This document shows positions 25,754-34,939 of a DNA stretch of 64,000 bases, piece after piece (the stretch's first letter is position 1; each line of letters starts with the position of its first letter). The notes under the pieces were generated by a model. It did no database searches, was not told the origin of the DNA, and saw only the letters and a list, made by a program, of their open reading frames with translations. A program made the position numbers and the translations under genes. Source of the DNA: Sphingobacterium corticibacterium (GTDB lineage: Bacteria; Bacteroidota; Bacteroidia; Sphingobacteriales; Sphingobacteriaceae); NCBI RefSeq assembly GCF_004208525.1, contig NZ_SGIT01000002.1, positions 62,001 through 126,000 of the forward strand, read 5' to 3'.

Positions 25754-28168
25754 ATGGCAACGGATAGTAAACAAACAGTAGTCCTCCCTCTCGAAGGAGT
25801 AGATAGTGAACATTGCGCTATGATTGTCGATAAAGGTTTGGCGCAAGTGGAAGGTGTTGAAAGTCACCGTGTGGAATTGAACAACGAACAAGCTAAAATC
25901 GTAGTAAACGACATATCTGCTGTGGAGAAAGCGATCAAAACCATTAAAGATTTAGGTTATGGCGTGACCACGATGAGGCAATCATTCCCTGTACTCCATA
26001 TGACCTGCGCCGGATGTGCTGTCAGCTCAGAAAGTACAGTAAAAGCCCTATCAGGCGTGTTAAATGCTTCCGTAAACTTTGCAAATTCTACACTAACGGT
26101 AGAGTATCTTCCTAATATGATCGATGCCTCTGCTATACAAAAGGCATTACAAGACATTGGTTATGATCTGTTTCTAGAAGATGAAAGCTCCCAACAGGAA
26201 ACACTCGAAGCTATCCATGCAAAAAAATACAAAAAACTGAAAAACAAAACGATCTGGGCAATTATATTAACGCTTCCCGTCGTTGTTATCGGGATGTTTT
26301 TCATGCATATGCCCTATGGCAACGAAATCATGTGGCTTTTTTCAACTCCAGTTGTCTTATGGCTAGGTAAGGACTTTTTTGTCAACGCTTGGAAGCAAGC
26401 AAAACACCGTTCTGCGAATATGGATACCCTCGTTGCTTTGAGCACCGGAATAGCTTATATATTCAGTGTATTCAACATGTTGTTTCCGGAATTTTGGTTA
26501 GAAAGGAATCTGGAACCCCACGTGTATTTCGAAGCCGCAGCGGTTATTATAGCTTTCATTCTATTAGGCAAGCTTCTGGAAGAAAAGGCTAAAGGTAATA
26601 CCTCTTCCGCCATTAAAAAGTTGATGGGATTACAACCGAAAACAGTTGTTCTAATACACCCTGATGGCACAGAAAAACAAGTTGCTATTGACGATGTAAA
26701 TGTCGACGACGTCATATTGGTTAAGCCGGGCGAAAAGATAGCGGTGGACGGTATGGTTACCTCAGGTAATTCTTATGTAGACGAAAGTATGCTCAGTGGC
26801 GAGCCTGTTCCCGTGCAGAAAAAAGAGCATGAAAAAGTATTCGCCGGTACCATAAACCAAAAAGGAAGCTTCCAGTTTAAAGCAACTAAAGTCGGTAAAG
26901 AGACGATGCTGGCGCAAATCATTAAAATGGTGCAGGACGCACAAGGGAGTAAAGCTCCGGTGCAAAAACTGGTTGATAAAATCGCCGGTATATTCGTACC
27001 CATTGTGATAGGTATCGCGTTAATCACCTTTATCTTATGGCTCGTATTAGACACAAATGAAGGCCTTATACATGGTCTTTTAGCTGCCGTCACGGTCTTG
27101 GTCATTGCCTGTCCTTGTGCATTGGGTCTTGCAACGCCAACCGCCATTATGGTAGGTGTTGGAAGAGGGGCTGAAGGTGGTATTTTGATTAAGGACGCGG
27201 AGAGTCTAGAATTGGCAAAAAAGGTAGATGCGATTATCTTGGATAAAACCGGTACTATCACAGAAGGCAAACCAGAAGTAACCGAAGTGCAATGGCTGCG
27301 CGATAGCGATGCCGACAAAAATGTGCTGTTCAGTTTAGAAAAACAGTCTGAACATCCGTTGGCCGATGCCGTAGTGAAACACCTAGAAAACAGCCCTATA
27401 CTTCCGCTATCTTCGTTTGAAAGCATTACCGGCAAAGGTGCAAAAGCAGTTTACGAAGGCAAAGACTACTATGCTGGCAACAAAAAGTTATTAGCAGAAA
27501 ACAATATCCCAATTGCATCCGAACTTCAACAATATGCTGATACTTGGAGCGCGCAATCCAAAACGGTAATCTGGTTTGCTAATAATACAGAGGCTCTTGC
27601 CGTGTTGGCAATCTCAGACAAAATAAAAGATACATCGATCGAAGCTATCAGACAGCTGCAAGACATGGGTATCGAATTGTATATGCTTACAGGCGATAAC
27701 GAGACTACGGCCAAGGCAATTGCAGAACAGACAGGAATTGCCCATTATAAAGCGGAAGTATTACCGCAGGATAAGGCGGATTTCGTTAAGAAGTTACATC
27801 AGCAAGGTAAAATAGTCGCTATGGTGGGAGACGGAATCAACGATAGTACCGCTCTAGCGATCGCCGATGTAAGTATAGCTATGGGTAAGGGAAGTGATAT
27901 TGCCATGGATGTAGCGAAAATGACCATCATTTCCTCCGATTTAAAAAAGATCCCTGAAGCGATCAAGTTATCCAAACAAACCGTGGCTACCATCAAACAA
28001 AATCTGTTTTGGGCGTTTATTTACAACTTGATTGGCATCCCAATTGCGGCAGGTATATTATATCCGCTAAATGGGTTCCTACTCAATCCGATGATTGCTG
28101 GTGCGGCGATGGCGCTTAGTAGTGTTAGCGTGGTAAGCAACAGTTTGCGGCTGAAATGGAAGCAATAA
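25754..28168 (+). CDS. copA: Copper-exporting P1B-type ATPase
   Basis: The 804-residue protein has two N-terminal HMA-like domains. The first lacks CxxC (GVDSEHCAMIV, a single Cys), and the second has MTCAGCAVS. Eight transmembrane segments follow, with the metal-binding CPC (Cys453, Cys455), the phosphorylation Asp497 in DKTGTIT, the TGDN block and GDGINDS. The CPC pattern and HMA domains indicate Cu(I) export from the cytoplasm. It is the first enzyme gene after the HMA-AraC regulator and is followed by two small HMA proteins and a multicopper oxidase. Confidence 0.93.
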   Translation: MATDSKQTVVLPLEGVDSEHCAMIVDKGLAQVEGVESHRVELNNEQAKIVVNDISAVEKAIKTIKDLGYGVTTMRQSFPVLHMTCAGCAVSSESTVKALSGVLNASVNFANSTLTVEYLPNMIDASAIQKALQDIGYDLFLEDESSQQETLEAIHAKKYKKLKNKTIWAIILTLPVVVIGMFFMHMPYGNEIMWLFSTPVVLWLGKDFFVNAWKQAKHRSANMDTLVALSTGIAYIFSVFNMLFPEFWLERNLEPHVYFEAAAVIIAFILLGKLLEEKAKGNTSSAIKKLMGLQPKTVVLIHPDGTEKQVAIDDVNVDDVILVKPGEKIAVDGMVTSGNSYVDESMLSGEPVPVQKKEHEKVFAGTINQKGSFQFKATKVGKETMLAQIIKMVQDAQGSKAPVQKLVDKIAGIFVPIVIGIALITFILWLVLDTNEGLIHGLLAAVTVLVIACPCALGLATPTAIMVGVGRGAEGGILIKDAESLELAKKVDAIILDKTGTITEGKPEVTEVQWLRDSDADKNVLFSLEKQSEHPLADAVVKHLENSPILPLSSFESITGKGAKAVYEGKDYYAGNKKLLAENNIPIASELQQYADTWSAQSKTVIWFANNTEALAVLAISDKIKDTSIEAIRQLQDMGIELYMLTGDNETTAKAIAEQTGIAHYKAEVLPQDKADFVKKLHQQGKIVAMVGDGINDSTALAIADVSIAMGKGSDIAMDVAKMTIISSDLKKIPEAIKLSKQTVATIKQNLFWAFIYNLIGIPIAAGILYPLNGFLLNPMIAGAAMALSSVSVVSNSLRLKWKQ

Positions 28169-28224
28169 TATCGGATAAATCACACGGAAAAAATAGTATA
28201 ATTCATTAAATACAAATCATAAGC

Positions 28225-28446
28225 ATGGAAAATAAAACATTCAAATTCAAAACAAACATCAATTGTGGCGGCTGTGTATCGACCGTAACCCCTTTCTTAA
28301 ACGGAGTGGACGGGATAACCGGATGGGAAGTCGATACGAACAATAAGGATAAAATACTGACCATTGTTACGAACACCGCAACGGAACAAGATGTGATGGA
28401 TTCCGTACAAAAAGCAGGATTTAAAATAGAACCTGCACAAGATTAA
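28225..28446 (+). CDS. Small HMA-domain copper chaperone
   Basis: The 73-residue cytoplasmic protein is a single HMA fold with its metal site in NINCGGCVSTV. It would carry Cu(I) to the CopA ATPase whose gene ends 56 bases upstream. No other domain is present. Confidence 0.85.
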   Translation: MENKTFKFKTNINCGGCVSTVTPFLNGVDGITGWEVDTNNKDKILTIVTNTATEQDVMDSVQKAGFKIEPAQD

Positions 28447-28469
28447 TAAAAACGATAAAACAACAGAAA

Positions 28470-28895
28470 ATGAAGAGATTATCTTATATCATCACCACTT
28501 GTTTGGTGCTATTATCTACGCTATCCATCGCGCAGATTAAAAATGCGAAAACGGAAACAGCGAAAGTCAACGGCAATTGCGGGATGTGCAAACGTACGAT
28601 TGAAAAAGCCGGCAATATGAAAAATGAGGCACAGGTTGTTTGGGATGCCGATAACCAAAGAGCTTCCATCACATACGATGCAGAAAAGACAACGATAGAT
28701 ACTGTCCTCAAACGTATTGCGCAGGTGGGTTACGATAACGAAAAATACCTGGCTCCCGATGAGGCTTACGCTAATTTACATGATTGTTGTCAATATGAAC
28801 GCAAACTGAAGCAATCGAAAACCGATACAAAATCTGATGAACATTCGCAACATAAACCCAATCAAGGTTCATCCCATCAAGGAAAGCATCATTAA
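28470..28895 (+). CDS. Exported HMA-domain protein with His-rich tail
   Basis: The 141-residue protein has a signal peptide (ending LSIAQ), an HMA-type fold with CxxC in NGNCGMCKRTIE, and a C-terminal tail rich in His, Gln and Ser. It likely binds copper in the periplasm, passing it to or shielding it from the multicopper oxidase encoded 27 bases downstream. Related exported HMA proteins are annotated as mercury- or copper-binding in many Bacteroidota, but the exact role is not established here. Confidence 0.78.
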   Translation: MKRLSYIITTCLVLLSTLSIAQIKNAKTETAKVNGNCGMCKRTIEKAGNMKNEAQVVWDADNQRASITYDAEKTTIDTVLKRIAQVGYDNEKYLAPDEAYANLHDCCQYERKLKQSKTDTKSDEHSQHKPNQGSSHQGKHH

Positions 28896-28922
28896 AAATA
28901 ATAACGTTGTAAAAAAATAAAT

Positions 28923-31280
28923 ATGTGTAGCCGGTATCTGTCCTTTCTATTCACGTTACTATTATCCATTTCTACTGCTCTTGCCCAGAAAGTAGTCCGT
29001 TACGATCTGTATGTTACGGATACAATGGTTAACTACAGCGGAAAAGAAAAACACGCCATCGCCGTCAACGGACAGATTCCGATGCCTACATTAACCTTTA
29101 TAGAAGGTGACACCGCTGAAATCGTATTGCACAATCTGCTTAAAGAAAGCACCTCTCTGCATTGGCACGGCGTGCAGTTGCCCAATCGGGAAGATGGTGT
29201 TCCTTTTCTGACACAAATGCCGATCCCCGCTGGGGAAACGTACACCTATCGTTTTCCCGTAAAGCAAAACGGTACGTATTGGTATCACAGCCATTCTGGT
29301 TTTCAAGAACAAATAGGTATGTACGGTTCTCTTATTTTTCTCAAACGAAAAGGAGATACAACATTTCGAAAGGGGGTTGACGACGTCCCAACCATCCCCA
29401 TCGTATTGAGCGAATGGACAGATCTCCATCCCCACAACGTACAACGTATGCTCGCCAATGGTAACGACTGGTTTGGCATCAAAAAAAATACGGTCCAAAG
29501 TTATGCAGAAGCGATCAAGGCAGGACATTTTAAAACAAAAGTGACCAACGAGTGGAAGCGCATGGAAGCGATGGATGTGAGTGATGTATATTACGAAAAG
29601 TTTCTGCTAAATGGGTCAAGCGAACAGCAACTTTCTCAGTTTAAAGCGGGCGACCGCGTACGTTTACGCCTGATCAATGGAGGAGCTTCTTCCTATTTTT
29701 GGATTACATACGCGGGCGGTAAAATAACGGTCGTTGCCAACGATGGCAACGATGTTGTCCCCGTGGAAGTAGACAGGCTGATTATCGGTGTATCCGAAAC
29801 CTATGATATTATAGTCGATATTCCCGAAGCGCACACTGCTTATGAGCTGATGGCAACAGCGGAAGACCGTTCTGGTTCAGCTTCTATTTATATCGGTGAA
29901 GGGATTCGCCAGCTCGTTTCGCCCTTGCCTAGACTACGCTATTTTGAGGGCATGAAGATGATGAACGAGATGATGAAAATGAATGGGGATATGGACGATA
30001 TGGGTATGGATATGGGGCTTCAAAAAATGGATATGAATGCTGTCATGTATCCGGAAATTCCTTCGAACGACATGCATCAACATCATGGTGCAACATCCGC
30101 AGATGATCATGATCATACACACGAAGAACATCATCAGGGCCAGCAACAATCCGAAACAGAGAACCATCCCAATCATGAAATGCATCAGCAGGCACAGCAA
30201 CATGTCCATTATCAAGCGCAGGTATCTGATCAAGATCAACACGAGGCACACGGACTATCTTCCCTGAAAATTGTCACTTTAAATTACGCGATGTTGAAAT
30301 CACCTTACAAAACAACATTGCCCAGCGACGCACCTGTCAAGGAACTTCGCTTCGAACTGACGGGAAACATGAATCGCTACGTTTGGAGTATGGACAACAA
30401 GGTACTGTCCGAAACGGATAAAATTCCAGTCGACAAAGGAAAAGTCTTACGTATCGTTCTGTATAATAACTCCATGATGCGCCACCCGATGCATCTGCAC
30501 GGGTTTGATTTCCGTGTCCTTAACGGCCAGGGTGATTATGCTCCCTTAAAGAATGTGTTAGATATCATGCCGATGGAAACGGATACCATCGAGTTTATGG
30601 CAAACACGGAAGGAGACTGGTTTTTCCATTGCCATATTTTATACCACATGATGGCAGGTATGAACCGCGTGTTTGCTGTCGGTGATTACAAGAATGATTT
30701 ACTTCCTGACAAGGAAAAGGCTTATAAAGTGCTACAAAGAGAAAGCAATATGCTCCATTTTATGGCAGAAAATGATTTTGCGACCAACGGTAATGATGGA
30801 CAGGTCATGTTGCAAAATACACGCTGGAGTTTAGGCACAGAATGGCGATTGGGTTATCATGATATGCACGGCTATGAAGTAGAAACCCATTTTGGGCGAT
30901 ATATCGGTAAAATGCAATGGCTTATGCCGTTCGTCGGTTTCGACTGGCGCTATCGAAAAATGGGGCACAACGAACAGGAAAAGAATATGTTCGGGCAAGT
31001 AAACAAGAAGGACAACCGGAGCGCTTTTAGTGTCGGGGTTATGTATACCTTACCTATGCTCATAAATTTTCAGGCGGAAGTATATCACGATGGTATCGTG
31101 CGTTTAGCCTTGATGCGCGAAGATATTCCTGTCTCCAGACGAGTACGAGCAGGTTTTATGGTCAATACCGATAAGGAGTATATGCTGGATTTACGCTATA
31201 TCTTGACCCGAAACTTTGGTATCCGCACGCATTATGATAGCGATATGGGGTTTGGCGTAGGATTGGCCGTGAATTATTGA
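28923..31280 (+). CDS. Multicopper oxidase fused to a barrel-like C-terminal domain
   Basis: The 785-residue exported protein has the four copper-ligand motifs of CopA/CueO-type oxidases: LHWHG, WYHSH, HPMHLHG and FHCHILYHMMAGM. A linker between the second and third cupredoxin domains, about residues 340-440, is very rich in Met and His. From about residue 620 to the C-terminus, alternating polar/aromatic stretches end in an aromatic residue, as in an outer-membrane barrel segment or CopB-like domain. It probably oxidises Cu(I) to Cu(II) outside the inner membrane. It closes the copper operon, and its stop overlaps the convergent gene by 7 bases. Confidence 0.87.
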   Translation: MCSRYLSFLFTLLLSISTALAQKVVRYDLYVTDTMVNYSGKEKHAIAVNGQIPMPTLTFIEGDTAEIVLHNLLKESTSLHWHGVQLPNREDGVPFLTQMPIPAGETYTYRFPVKQNGTYWYHSHSGFQEQIGMYGSLIFLKRKGDTTFRKGVDDVPTIPIVLSEWTDLHPHNVQRMLANGNDWFGIKKNTVQSYAEAIKAGHFKTKVTNEWKRMEAMDVSDVYYEKFLLNGSSEQQLSQFKAGDRVRLRLINGGASSYFWITYAGGKITVVANDGNDVVPVEVDRLIIGVSETYDIIVDIPEAHTAYELMATAEDRSGSASIYIGEGIRQLVSPLPRLRYFEGMKMMNEMMKMNGDMDDMGMDMGLQKMDMNAVMYPEIPSNDMHQHHGATSADDHDHTHEEHHQGQQQSETENHPNHEMHQQAQQHVHYQAQVSDQDQHEAHGLSSLKIVTLNYAMLKSPYKTTLPSDAPVKELRFELTGNMNRYVWSMDNKVLSETDKIPVDKGKVLRIVLYNNSMMRHPMHLHGFDFRVLNGQGDYAPLKNVLDIMPMETDTIEFMANTEGDWFFHCHILYHMMAGMNRVFAVGDYKNDLLPDKEKAYKVLQRESNMLHFMAENDFATNGNDGQVMLQNTRWSLGTEWRLGYHDMHGYEVETHFGRYIGKMQWLMPFVGFDWRYRKMGHNEQEKNMFGQVNKKDNRSAFSVGVMYTLPMLINFQAEVYHDGIVRLALMREDIPVSRRVRAGFMVNTDKEYMLDLRYILTRNFGIRTHYDSDMGFGVGLAVNY

Positions 31281-31720
31281 TGCTCAAAATGAGATTCGAT
31301 CAGCTTTAGCAGCTCTTCATAATCTTTGGGATCATTAGAAATACCTTCGTCGTTATAATGATCTTTGCTCCTGTATACCTCTCCATCCCATACTATTTTC
31401 TCCACATTTGCCTGCAGGCCAATGCGAACAGCATGGCTATCCGACGACCTTATCAAAATATTGTAAACAATTCTATTACCAGAATCTTTGGAAAAGATAC
31501 CTTTCTTTCCTTCTTTAATGAATTTCACCTGAATAAACCCGACCTCTTTATTTACATTTTGGATAAAATAATCGCTATCTCCCAAAAGCTCTATCAGCTC
31601 CTGAAATGCGGTTGATTTATCAATATCTTTCACTGTCAAGAACGGTAGTTTAGTTTGACTAAAGCCGAGTACGCTAATCAAAATCAAGTTTAATGTGATT
31701 GCAATTTTTTTGATAACCAT
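31274..31720 (-). CDS. Exported protein of unknown function
   Basis: The 148-residue protein has a signal peptide (ending VLGFSQ). The mature part has mixed charged helices and strands and no motif I recognise. It reads convergently into the multicopper oxidase with a 7-base overlap. It is kept as a gene because of the signal peptide and its stable length. Its link to copper is unclear. Confidence 0.55.
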   Translation of the reverse strand: MVIKKIAITLNLILISVLGFSQTKLPFLTVKDIDKSTAFQELIELLGDSDYFIQNVNKEVGFIQVKFIKEGKKGIFSKDSGNRIVYNILIRSSDSHAVRIGLQANVEKIVWDGEVYRSKDHYNDEGISNDPKDYEELLKLIESHFEHQ

Positions 31721-31761
31721 AATAGAAAATCTTATTGATTCCCAGTATAAAAAGAATGGAA

Positions 31762-31851
31762 TTACGAAGTTAATTTCAAAACGTTCAAATCAACGTGTTT
31801 ACCAATTTGATCAAAGTCCCGGTCAGTAGGTATAAGCGGTACAGAAAACCA
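31762..31851 (-). pseudogene. Decayed C-terminal fragment of a PIN (VapC-like) toxin
   Basis: In one minus-strand frame, 29 codons read through to a stop at 31762-31764. They include PTDRDFDQIGKHVDLNVLKL, which closely resembles the conserved C-terminus of VapC/PIN toxins (TxDxDFxxIAxxxxLxL). A stop lies immediately upstream in the same frame and there is no room for the rest of a PIN domain. It begins within the tail of the preceding antitoxin gene, in a different frame. The toxin therefore appears to have lost its N-terminal three quarters by deletion. Confidence 0.6.
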
Positions 31852-32041
31852 TTATGCTACGCATCTGATCTAAATCACCTTCCCAGGTATTTTCCGCTCT
31901 TAATGACAGTATATTTTTACGCTTCAGCGACGCGACATAGTGCTTCAAAGCCTCATGTACGACATCTTTTTTCGTTTTTAGATGACCAATTTGCATAGCC
32001 TGTTTAATCAATTGTTCATCTAACTCAATATTCGTACGCAT
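31823..32041 (-). CDS. Orphan VapB-type (ribbon-helix-helix) antitoxin
   Basis: The 72-residue protein starts at ATG 32041, preceded by GGAGG 4 bases upstream. The N-terminus MRTNIELDEQLIKQAMQIGHL and VVHEALKHYVA match the DUF2191/VapB family. The usual C-terminal WxGDLDxMR motif is present (WEGDLDQMRS). After this the frame runs on for ten residues with no family resemblance and then stops, where a VapC gene would normally begin. Repressor or antitoxin function may persist without a partner, or the gene may be decaying. Confidence 0.7.
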   Translation of the reverse strand: MRTNIELDEQLIKQAMQIGHLKTKKDVVHEALKHYVASLKRKNILSLRAENTWEGDLDQMRSIMVFCTAYTY

Positions 32042-32123
32042 AGTACCTCCGTTTATATATATGTAAAGATATGAAACTTTATACAAATCATAAACGTGAG
32101 GGGAAACCCTAGCTATTCATTTA

Positions 32124-32819
32124 CTATTCACCATTCATTTGCTGGATAATATAATAATACCACATGGCCTTTTGATCTACTGTACCACCAATATCACGGG
32201 CAACAGAACGCAGCTTGCCATAGAGATCATAATTAAAGCTATAGTTACCGATTTGTCTTATCCGTCCATCCAGATCATAGTCAACGCTTCGGTTTCCAAA
32301 CTGTCGGACCTTACCATCCAGATTGTATTCTACACGCTCCGCTCCCCAATTTCGGACACGGCCATACAAATCATAATCTATCCGGATATCTCCGATCTGC
32401 CTTACCCGATCGTCCAGGTCATAATCGACTTTAGCACTGCCTAAACTTCTTATTCTTCCCCATAGATCATAGTCTATACTTTCGGTACCCACGCTACGCA
32501 CCCTGTCATATAAATCGTAATCTACACGGTATTCACCAACACGGCTTACTTTGCCGTCTAGGTTATAGGAAATATCCATGCCCCCAACAGCTGATAAACG
32601 ATCATATATATCATATTTTAAATCGATGTCAGCTATCTCTGCTATGGAAATATAGTGTAAATCGCCCTTACTATCCAGTATAAACATGACGAGATCGTTC
32701 TGTAAGGTAACAAGCGGTTCTTTTTTATCTTTAGAAACAGATAACTGTTGTCCAAGACTCCATCCGAAGATGAAGTTACAGACAAATGTAAGTAAGATTA
32801 TTCGAAGTGAACATGTCAT
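32124..32819 (-). CDS. Exported protein built of 16-residue YDLxGRVRxIG repeats
   Basis: The 231-residue protein has a signal peptide (ending near WSLGQQ). From about residue 85 it consists of eight near-identical 16-residue units, each reading like VDYDLYGRVRSVG plus three variable residues. The core is [VI]-[DEN]-Y-[DN]-L-x-[GD]-[RK]-[VIL]. The repeats resemble YD/RHS-type or WG-type beta-strand repeats in rhythm but are shorter. This would form an extended beta-solenoid or hairpin stack in the periplasm or outside the cell. I do not recognise a known function, and neighbours give no hint. Confidence 0.65.
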   Translation of the reverse strand: MTCSLRIILLTFVCNFIFGWSLGQQLSVSKDKKEPLVTLQNDLVMFILDSKGDLHYISIAEIADIDLKYDIYDRLSAVGGMDISYNLDGKVSRVGEYRVDYDLYDRVRSVGTESIDYDLWGRIRSLGSAKVDYDLDDRVRQIGDIRIDYDLYGRVRNWGAERVEYNLDGKVRQFGNRSVDYDLDGRIRQIGNYSFNYDLYGKLRSVARDIGGTVDQKAMWYYYIIQQMNGE

Positions 32820-32858
32820 ATGATTTCCATTGAAGTCGGTGAACGTGAAAATATCAGC

Positions 32859-34538
32859 TTATTTCTTGTCTGTAATCTCTTTTGCCAAAAACAGAGCGTA
32901 TTCCATATCGGGCAGTCCATAACCATAAGGAAGAAGCGGTGAAGCGTATCTATTCGCAGATTTCAGGATCACGTCAAATAGTTCTTTATTGGTTAATGTT
33001 GGATAAGCCTGCCATAAACAAGCAACAAGTCCGGTCATAATTGGACTGCTAAAAGACGTTCCATACCGAGATCGTGATATGCTCCCATCAGATTCTACAA
33101 TATAAAGTGATGATTGACCAAGTGATACAATATCGGGTTTCACCCGACCATCTATTGTTAAACCATGCGACGAGAACGCAGTTATCGTTGAGTCAGCCCT
33201 TACTGCACCAACCGCTAAAACGGAAGGGGCATCCGTAGGCGCAGATACCCATCGATTTTGATTTCCGGCTGAAGAAACGATAAACATACCCTTTTCAAAA
33301 GCCATATTCGCAGCCCGACTCGAGATTGCCGTTTTTCCATCCATATCTTCAAATAGATAGCTCCCCATAAAACCTTCAAAATTATCATAACTTAACGATA
33401 TATTGACAACATCAATCCCAATACTGTCAGCATATTCCAAGGCATTGACGAGGTAATCTTCCTCCACAAGGAATTCTGTATCGGAATCGTCCGTGCTAAA
33501 AAGCCAATACTCGGCCTCCGGTGCAGTGCCTATATAAACAGAAGGTTTATTAATAGCCATTAATCCCGCTACATTTACGCCATGCTTATCCAGGAGATAC
33601 GGATTAGGCTGCTCAAAGATAAATGATTTTACTTCCTTGATTTTGCTGTTTGAAAATAGGGGATTAACATCCAGCTTTTCATAACCACCATCAATCACCG
33701 CGATAGAAATTTCATTCCCCTTAAAGCCTTGCCGATGAAGCGTTCCTCCATTATTTACTACAAGGTGCCCCCAGGACTCCTTATACGCTTCCTTATCAAA
33801 AGAAAATGACTCCGCATTTTGCCAGATAGCGGATCCGGGAGGTACACTAACTATTGGTTCGTTGTTCTGCTTCGCATATTCTGTCCAAACGGGGATTACA
33901 TCCTGTACAAAAGGTAGTTGGCGATATCGCTCCACTGCAATCGCATTCTCATTATGGACAACTACTGTGTTTAACCATTTACTTTTCGCGACAATAATAC
34001 CCCCTACTTGCTCAATCTGTCTCAAATAATCTGAAGAAATAGGCATATCCGTTTCTGTAATTTTAATATCTTGTCTATTTCGCCGATTGACGGCTTGCTG
34101 GGAAAGAAACTCCAAAGGTCTATCTATACTATGGGTAGAAGCTCCCTTGTTTTTAAGGATTATTCGAAACTTATATGGTTTACTATCTACGACTGTTACC
34201 TTACATCTCGCCTCCCCTTCACCGTCACGGAATTTAGCTATTATCTCTGTCTCTCCGATCCATAATCCATATACGACACCTCGTTCGTCCACCGTAGCTA
34301 TACGCTCATCGAGCGAAGACCAGTCAAACAAACTATTTCCAAGGAACTCTCCATTGAAAGACACTTTCAGCACTTTGCCGGAGATGTAATTTTGCTCCAC
34401 GATAGCTGTGCCCGGCAGGATTGCAAAGGTATCAGCAATCGGCTCTATTTCCGTTGGGCTTTCTTTTTTGCAAGACAGATTAAGTGTCAGTATAACCACA
34501 ACCGAAATAAAGGCTGCAAATATTCTTTGAATATTCAT
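32859..34538 (-). CDS. Subtilisin-like (S8) serine protease lipoprotein with Ig-like N-domain
   Basis: The lipoprotein signal (LTLNLSCKKE) fixes the start at ATG 34538; a longer frame to 34619 would add residues upstream of the signal. An Ig-like domain comes first. The S8 catalytic domain then shows the triad Asp in AVIDGGY, His in DKHGVNVAG and Ser in GTSFSSPIM, with the oxyanion Asn in SSAGNQ. All catalytic residues are present. The protein likely cleaves peptides at the cell surface. A TATCTTTA box lies 4 bases upstream of the ATG at 34542-34549. Substrate unknown. Confidence 0.85.
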   Translation of the reverse strand: MNIQRIFAAFISVVVILTLNLSCKKESPTEIEPIADTFAILPGTAIVEQNYISGKVLKVSFNGEFLGNSLFDWSSLDERIATVDERGVVYGLWIGETEIIAKFRDGEGEARCKVTVVDSKPYKFRIILKNKGASTHSIDRPLEFLSQQAVNRRNRQDIKITETDMPISSDYLRQIEQVGGIIVAKSKWLNTVVVHNENAIAVERYRQLPFVQDVIPVWTEYAKQNNEPIVSVPPGSAIWQNAESFSFDKEAYKESWGHLVVNNGGTLHRQGFKGNEISIAVIDGGYEKLDVNPLFSNSKIKEVKSFIFEQPNPYLLDKHGVNVAGLMAINKPSVYIGTAPEAEYWLFSTDDSDTEFLVEEDYLVNALEYADSIGIDVVNISLSYDNFEGFMGSYLFEDMDGKTAISSRAANMAFEKGMFIVSSAGNQNRWVSAPTDAPSVLAVGAVRADSTITAFSSHGLTIDGRVKPDIVSLGQSSLYIVESDGSISRSRYGTSFSSPIMTGLVACLWQAYPTLTNKELFDVILKSANRYASPLLPYGYGLPDMEYALFLAKEITDKK

Positions 34539-34939
34539 AACTAAAGATAGATTGTTAAATAAAAAATTGTTTGTAGACAATGATTGTTCTCTTTCAAAAG
34601 TATCAAACAAATAAATCATGTTTATTTTATTAATATTATTAAATCATTAACATAAAGATCACTAAATAAACAATCTCATAGTTTTTACAACGTTATCAAG
34701 ATCCGAGTATTTCTCTTAAAGCAAATCGATATAATCCAACAAATGTTACTCCTGGTCTTCATCCCGTCCTTTCCATTCGTCCATGTATTACTATTTTACT
34801 TATCCGTTCTGCTCCCATCAAGCATGCTCTTTGCCTCATCAATCATTATGCATAAAAAAACCGGTTCCATATCGGAACCGGCTTTGAGAGGTATTTATTT
34901 AACTTTTATTGTTCTGAAGCGTATCTACGCTATTGTTGT
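34539..34939. other. 401-base gene-free stretch
   Basis: This is an AT-rich spacer between the S8 protease start and the lipoprotein stop. The only structured items seen are a terminator at 34854-34881 and a TATCTTTA box at 34542-34549. I see no RNA gene, no repeat and no credible small coding frame; the frame at 34743-34943 on the plus strand lacks a ribosome site and any family resemblance. Confidence 0.5.
34854..34881 (-). terminator. Terminator of the beta-helix lipoprotein gene
   Basis: An 8-bp GC-rich stem (34861-34868 with 34874-34881), with a 5-nt loop, is followed on the minus strand by a run of seven T (34854-34860). It sits 59 bases beyond the lipoprotein stop at 34940. Confidence 0.85.

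Noticed and set aside
29934..30267. Antisense and alternative frames over the His/Met-rich part of the multicopper oxidase
   Set aside because: Low-complexity codon shadow of the same kind.
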